33,465 nucleotides of DNA, from assembly GCA_016182615.1 (NCBI GenBank), contig JACPGF010000145.1, positions 1-33,465 of the forward strand. The letters run 5' to 3'. Shown piece by piece: positions 32,110 through 33,465 of the stretch. This stretch comes from Ignavibacteriales bacterium. Lineage in GTDB: Bacteria > Bacteroidota > Ignavibacteria > Ignavibacteriales > Ignavibacteriaceae. The position numbers were made by a program, and so were the translations under genes. Each line of letters begins with the position of its first letter. Within the stretch, counting starts at the first letter, position 1. The notes beneath the pieces are model-generated. The model ran no database searches, was not told the DNA's origin, and saw only the letters and a program-made list of their open reading frames with translations.

Positions 32110-32667
32110 ATGAAACATATAAAGCTTACCAGTATAATTGTATTTCCCCTTCTTCTTCTTATCTGCGGCTGCCAGTGGTTTGTAACAAAGCCAGAGGTGC
32201 AGTTTAGAAAAGATATATCCGGCAAATCCATCGCGGTTCTTAACTTTAACACGCAAGGTGCAATGCTGCCTTTAAGTCTTGGTAAATATACAGCCGATAA
32301 ATTATCCGAGGAATTTTACTTTTCAGGATACAGTACCGTTATTGAACGCGCGAAGGTTAACGAGGCACAGTACAAACTTGAAATCCGTTCCACCGAATTC
32401 CTTTCCATAGACAACATACAGCAACTTGGGTTGAAGCTGAAAGCCGAGTATCTTGTTCTTGGCAGGATATACCAGTCCGGTGGGGCTGACTATATTGGCA
32501 CGGATAGCGAGAAGCACATAACAGTTAGTTTCAGGATAGTTTCAGTGCTTAATGCCGAGGTTGCAGGCATCGCATCGTACACCTGCAAATCGGGTGATAA
32601 CCCTGAACAAATTATTGGCACGATGATTAAAAAAATTATTGCAGGAAGCAGGGATGATAACCCCTGA
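32110..32667 (+). CDS. FlgO/CsgG-type outer-membrane lipoprotein
   Basis: A 185-residue lipoprotein: signal peptide MKHIKLTSIIVFPLLLLICG with lipobox LICGC. The mature domain GKSIAVLNFNTQGAMLPLSL, GKYTADKLSEEFYFSGYSTV, IERAKVNE and LGLKLKAEYLVLGRIYQSGG has the strand-helix order of the FlgO/CsgG/TolB-N-like fold (nucleotide-free, outer-membrane associated). It is unusual to find it between the major pilin and the prepilin peptidase. It could act as a pilotin-like or envelope-spanning accessory; this is inference. Its end overlaps the next gene by 14 bases. Confidence 0.75.
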   Translation: MKHIKLTSIIVFPLLLLICGCQWFVTKPEVQFRKDISGKSIAVLNFNTQGAMLPLSLGKYTADKLSEEFYFSGYSTVIERAKVNEAQYKLEIRSTEFLSIDNIQQLGLKLKAEYLVLGRIYQSGGADYIGTDSEKHITVSFRIVSVLNAEVAGIASYTCKSGDNPEQIIGTMIKKIIAGSRDDNP

Positions 32668-33436
32668 ACTAGTGATACTTGTTGTTGTGTTTGGTTTAGT
32701 AACCGGCAGTTTTGGGAACAATGTTATAACTGCGCTCTGTAACAATGCTGCTATAGAGCTTGGCCGGTCTAAATGTTTTTGTGGCAAACAACACCTGAAA
32801 TTATTTGAACTAGTTCCGGTTTTTAGTTTCTTTGCACTTAAAGGTAAATGCAGTTACTGTAAAGAAAAAATTTCAGTCAGATATCCAATTGTTGAAATTA
32901 GCACTGCTTTTATCGCAGTTGCCTGTTTGTATCAGTTTGGGTTTTCAATGCAGACTATGTTGGTTTATATACAACTTACAATACTGCTGTTTATCGGCAC
33001 AATAGATTTTATCCGTTTCATTATTCCCAACATTCTTTTGATATTGCTGTTGCTTGTTAGTATTGCCGCGGCTCTTGTTACGCGGCAAGATATTTTTTTA
33101 TCAGCGGTAACAGCTCTAACATTATCCTCCATGCTGCTTGCAAGTAACTTTGTTGCGGTTCGTACACGCGGCGGGAAAATTATCGGGTCAGGTGATATTA
33201 AACTGATATTTATCCTGAATATGTTTACGCCATTTCCTTTGGGGTTATTCAGTTTGTGGCTTAGTGCAATTGTTGCCCTCGCCGCGATGTTACCACTGCG
33301 AAAGTATTACAACAGGTTCAATGGGGAGAAACGTGTACCATTTGGTTTTTTTCTGAGCACTGTGTACGGGTTAAGTTTGCTCTACGCTGATAGTATTTTA
33401 TTCACCGTTCAAAAATTTTTCTATGATACTTTCTGA
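32654..33436 (+). CDS. Prepilin peptidase (PilD/GspO)
   Basis: An inner-membrane aspartyl protease that cleaves prepilin leaders. Visible features: N-terminal helix with GLVTGSFGNNVITALCNN (normally GSFLNVVIYRLP), then a zinc-binding cytoplasmic loop with four Cys (KCFCG ... KGKCSYCKEKISVRYPIVE), in which the first pair is CxC instead of CxxC. The catalytic Asp residues are in TIDFIRFIIPN and GSGDIKLIF (GxGD motif). Eight or so membrane segments are predicted. The ATG at 32654 follows AGGAAGCAGGG and starts 14 bases before the stop of the lipoprotein gene. Processing all four prepilins encoded upstream is the expected role. Confidence 0.92.
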   Translation: MITPELVILVVVFGLVTGSFGNNVITALCNNAAIELGRSKCFCGKQHLKLFELVPVFSFFALKGKCSYCKEKISVRYPIVEISTAFIAVACLYQFGFSMQTMLVYIQLTILLFIGTIDFIRFIIPNILLILLLLVSIAAALVTRQDIFLSAVTALTLSSMLLASNFVAVRTRGGKIIGSGDIKLIFILNMFTPFPLGLFSLWLSAIVALAAMLPLRKYYNRFNGEKRVPFGFFLSTVYGLSLLYADSILFTVQKFFYDTF

Positions 33437-33465
33437 ATTACACATTGAACAATCTGCTCTCGATC
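33423..33465 (+). CDS. Start of the next gene in the operon (partial)
   Basis: ATG at 33423 overlaps the prepilin peptidase stop by 14 bases (frame: MILSELHIEQSALD) and runs off the window. The tight overlap follows the style of the operon. It is too short to identify; in similar operons a PilM, an ATPase or a secretin gene would follow. Confidence 0.55.
   Translation, partial: MILSELHIEQSALD

Overview
The window comes from a Gram-negative bacterium that is probably in the Bacteroidota/Ignavibacteria (Chlorobi-group) neighbourhood. The main clues are a type IX secretion (T9SS) C-terminal sorting domain opening with the motif QNYPNPFNPSTT, a GldL/GldM-like motor pair, outer-membrane proteins with N-terminal signals, and Rhs/YD-type proteins. 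Genus cannot be read from the sequence. I saw no rRNA, tRNA or CRISPR array.

Layout. (1) 1-6162: the 3' end of an RND efflux pump gene with its terminator, a broken HigA-like antitoxin, then a minus-strand core operon xseA-xseB-dxs-response regulator-histidine kinase. (2) 6223-8178: a secreted predicted barrel protein (minus) and a metallo-beta-lactamase-fold hydrolase (plus). (3) 8162-16507, minus strand: the most interesting block. It encodes a GldL-like two-helix protein with the conserved membrane glutamate, a short one-helix GldM-like protein, a separate periplasmic protein, and two tandem copies of an unrecognised two-gene module. Both module proteins are secreted and predicted to be outer-membrane barrels. 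An intrinsic terminator separates the copies. I see no GldK or GldN nearby. I read the block as a divergent T9SS/gliding-type energised envelope machine with new outer-membrane partners. (4) 16776-19826: a DUF2254-like membrane protein (minus) and a SerA-type dehydrogenase (plus).

(5) 19994-27923: an accessory island of decaying mobile and polymorphic-toxin material. It holds an IS4-type element with a frameshifted transposase, a PKD-domain remnant cut by that element, four Rhs fragments, two Rhs C-terminal tips each followed by a small secreted or lipoprotein candidate immunity gene, and a T9SS-sorted protein of eleven 29-residue YD-like repeats. Short palindromic repeats have inserted into several of these genes. 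Four genes here carry apparent single-base losses, whereas I see none in the core genes. (6) 28406-33465, plus strand: a tightly overlapping pilus/pseudopilus operon encoding three minor prepilin-like proteins, a PilC/GspF platform protein, a major pilin/pseudopilin, an FlgO/CsgG-like lipoprotein and a prepilin peptidase. The next gene starts at the window edge.

How the parts connect. The GldLM-like block could energise secretion or surface motility. The T9SS-tagged repeat protein would be a plausible cargo of such a system. The pilin operon is a second, independent envelope machine whose ATPase and secretin must lie outside the window.
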